This document shows positions 5,607 through 6,667 of a DNA stretch of 6,667 nt, piece after piece. The position numbers and the translations under genes are program-made. The notes beneath the pieces are model-generated. The model ran no database searches and had not been told where the DNA came from. It saw only the letters and a list, made by a program, of their open reading frames with translations. Origin of the DNA: Syntrophomonadaceae bacterium (GTDB taxonomy: Bacteria > Bacillota_D > Dethiobacteria > DTU022); contig PXFD01000140.1 of assembly GCA_003564505.1 (NCBI GenBank), positions 1 through 6,667 of the forward strand. Reading direction: 5' to 3'. Positions within the stretch are counted from its first letter, which is position 1. The number at the start of each line of letters is the position of its first letter.

Positions 5607-5858
5607 TTACTGCTCACGCGGTTTAGCTTCGTTCACAACAAGTTTACGGCCTTCCAGTTCAGCGCCATTGGTTTTTTCCAGCATGTCTTCCATAACATCT
5701 TCATTTACTTCAACAAACCCGTAACCGCGGGAACGCCCTGTAGCTCTTTCCGTGATAATCCGGCACTCCAGCACTTCCCCATACTGTGAAAAGAATTGCT
5801 GTAATTCTTCTTCCTTGGTGCTCCAGGGAATGTTCCCCACGTACAAAGTCTTCTGCAT
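5607..5858 (-). CDS. Small RRM-domain RNA-binding protein
   Basis: An 83-aa protein made of one RNA recognition motif with almost no extra sequence. RNP2 is LYVGNI (5-10) and RNP1 is RGYGFVEV (44-51); the exposed aromatic residues Y6, Y46 and F48 that stack on RNA bases are kept. The rest follows the RRM pattern: PWSTKEEELQQFFSQYGEV, then ITERATGRSRG, and GAELEGRKLVVNEAKP at the end. Such single-RRM proteins occur in cyanobacteria and several anaerobic lineages as general or cold-linked RNA binders; the target here is unknown. GGAGGT (5874-5869) lies 10 nt before the ATG. The gene sits 54 nt after nadD and 3 nt before yqeK, inside a gene pair that is normally adjacent. A TATAAT at 5886-5881 and a hairpin at 5884-5902 precede it, so it may have its own control. 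Confidence 0.95.
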   Translation of the reverse strand: MQKTLYVGNIPWSTKEEELQQFFSQYGEVLECRIITERATGRSRGYGFVEVNEDVMEDMLEKTNGAELEGRKLVVNEAKPREQ

Positions 5859-5883
5859 TTAAACTTTCACCTCCATTTATATT

Positions 5884-5902
5884 ATAACCCAGTGCAGGTT
5901 AT
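5884..5902 (-). repeat. Inverted repeat upstream of the RRM gene, overlapping a TATAAT
   Basis: ATAACC (5884-5889) and GGTTAT (5897-5902) form a perfect 6-bp stem with a 7-nt loop between nadD and the RRM gene, 10 nt before the GGAGGT. On the minus strand one arm overlaps TATAAT (5886-5881), a possible -10 box, but no good -35 box lies 16-18 nt upstream. It may be an operator, an RNA hairpin in the operon transcript, or chance. Confidence 0.4.
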
Positions 5903-5912
5903 TAAAGCCAGC

Positions 5913-6563
5913 TTAGCGACCGCTTTTATACAAACCATGTTTTCTAATATACTGCTCGACCGGTTCGGGAGTTAAGTATTTTATGGTTTTGCTTAAAGCC
6001 ACTCTTTCCCTGATAAATGTTGATGAAACAGCCAGGGCAGGAATCTCCAACAGGTGCACTTTATGCCTCATATCGGGACAGCTGCGATCTAATGATTCAT
6101 AAAATCGATCCAGTGAATAGCCGGGACGCGAGACAGCAATAAAAGTGCATAATCGCAGCAAGTCCTCGTAATCCTTCCAGGTAAATATCTCCAGGATGGC
6201 ATCAGCCCCGGTAATGAAAAATATCTCCGGACCCGGGTCATGGCCGCAGGCAAAATGCCTCACCGTATCAATAGTGTAGGTAGGTTGCTTCTGGTCTATC
6301 TCCATCCTGGATACAAAAAAAGACGGATTAGACATAACCGCCAGGGACGTCATCAGGTAACGATGCTCAGGCAGAGAAACAGCAGCTTCATCTTTGTGCG
6401 GAGGAACTCCCGTTGGCACAAAAATAACATAGTCAAGATCAAACTGCTGCCTGGCCTCTTCGGCAGTAACCAGGTGGCCCATGTGTATGGGATCAAAGGT
6501 TCCGCCCATTAAACCAATATTCAGGCCACCGGACTTATTGCTGTGGGATTCTAAAAAAAACAC
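5913..6563 (-). CDS. nadD: Nicotinate-nucleotide adenylyltransferase
   Basis: NadD transfers AMP from ATP to nicotinate mononucleotide to give deamido-NAD, the step before NAD synthetase. The protein is 216 aa, slightly long because of a 13-residue lead. The nucleotidyltransferase motif GGTFDPIHMGHL is at 20-31, PPHK at 54-57, YTIDT at 96-100, ITGADA at 117-122 and the second ATP motif SSTFIR at 180-185. The C-terminus YLTPEPVEQYIRKHGLY is typical of bacterial NadD. The start is GTG at 6563, supported by GGGAG (6575-6571) 7 nt upstream. Codons 2-4 form a run of eight T residues (6560-6553), a possible slippage site. The gene lies 20 nt after obgE, as in many Firmicutes. Confidence 0.97.
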   Translation of the reverse strand: MFFLESHSNKSGGLNIGLMGGTFDPIHMGHLVTAEEARQQFDLDYVIFVPTGVPPHKDEAAVSLPEHRYLMTSLAVMSNPSFFVSRMEIDQKQPTYTIDTVRHFACGHDPGPEIFFITGADAILEIFTWKDYEDLLRLCTFIAVSRPGYSLDRFYESLDRSCPDMRHKVHLLEIPALAVSSTFIRERVALSKTIKYLTPEPVEQYIRKHGLYKSGR

Positions 6564-6570
6564 TTTTTAT

Positions 6571-6575
6571 CTCCC
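6571..6575 (-). promoter_or_regulatory. Ribosome binding site supporting the nadD GTG start
   Basis: AAGGGAG on the minus strand, with its GGGAG 7 nt before GTG 6563-6561. It lies in the 20-nt gap after the obgE stop and supports the longer NadD N-terminus. Confidence 0.75.
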
Positions 6576-6583
6576 TTTCTGAT

Positions 6584-6667
6584 CTACTCGTAGTAGTAAA
6601 ACTCTTCTTTGCCGATACGCACCGTATCGCCTTCTTTAATACCCATTTTCTTTAACTGCTGATCAAG
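6584..6667 (-). CDS. obgE: GTPase ObgE/CgtA, C-terminal end only
   Basis: The last 27 codons of a reading frame that enters from the right edge and stops at TAG (6586-6584). The peptide, LDQQLKKMGIKEGDTVRIGK then EEFYYYE, matches the end of the Obg C-terminal (OCT) domain, whose usual pattern is a Leu/Gly-rich helix, VKEGDTVRIG and FEY-type residues. Obg is an essential ribosome-associated GTPase involved in large-subunit assembly and stress signalling. The GTPase and Obg-fold domains are outside the window. Position directly upstream of nadD agrees with the common obgE-nadD order. Confidence 0.88.
   Translation of the reverse strand, partial: LDQQLKKMGIKEGDTVRIGKEEFYYYE

Noticed and set aside
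1..6667. CRISPR array, insertion sequence, phage or plasmid features
   Set aside because: No regularly spaced direct repeats, transposase or integrase fragments, or replication genes are seen; the genes are housekeeping in a conserved order.

Overview
The window comes from a low-to-moderate-GC Gram-positive bacterium, most likely an anaerobic clostridial (Peptococcaceae-like) Firmicute. This rests on the gene order obgE-nadD-yqeK-rsfS-leuS, strong GGAGG ribosome binding sites, a leucine T-box leader, an Asp23/Gls24-family protein, and frequent TTG/GTG starts. The genus cannot be named from sequence alone. Every supported gene is on the minus strand, so transcription runs from the right edge to the left.

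Right half (about 6667 down to 3731): the 3' end of obgE, then nadD (NAD biosynthesis), a small RRM RNA-binding protein gene, yqeK (HD-domain nucleotide hydrolase), rsfS (ribosome silencing factor) and a ThiF/MoeB/HesA-type adenylyltransferase-like gene. Gaps are 3 to 54 nt and I see no convincing terminator between them, so they look like one operon of ribosome/GTPase, NAD and nucleotide housekeeping. The RRM gene and the E1-like gene are the two less standard members.

Middle (3652 to 3263): the most interesting part. A perfect consensus promoter (TTGACA, 17 nt, TATAAT) drives a leucine-type T-box leader: specifier loop with CTC, AG bulge, apical hairpin, antiterminator and terminator. A complete tRNA-Ala(GGC) gene with encoded CCA lies inside this leader, between the tRNA-sensing half and the antiterminator/terminator half. 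leuS then starts at a TTG codon behind a strong ribosome binding site. A longer leuS reading frame runs back through the T-box and ends at the tRNA; those 29 extra codons are regulatory RNA, not protein.

Left part (784 to 1): a roughly 395-nt AT-rich non-coding region follows leuS. It holds inverted repeats, an unusual cluster of CAGTT/AACTG motifs and a second perfect consensus promoter. That promoter drives an Asp23/Gls24-family gene cut by the left edge.

Together: the T-box should couple leuS expression to uncharged tRNA-Leu. tRNA-Ala lies upstream of the terminator and should be transcribed whether or not leuS is read. How tRNA processing and T-box sensing coexist on one transcript is the main open question.
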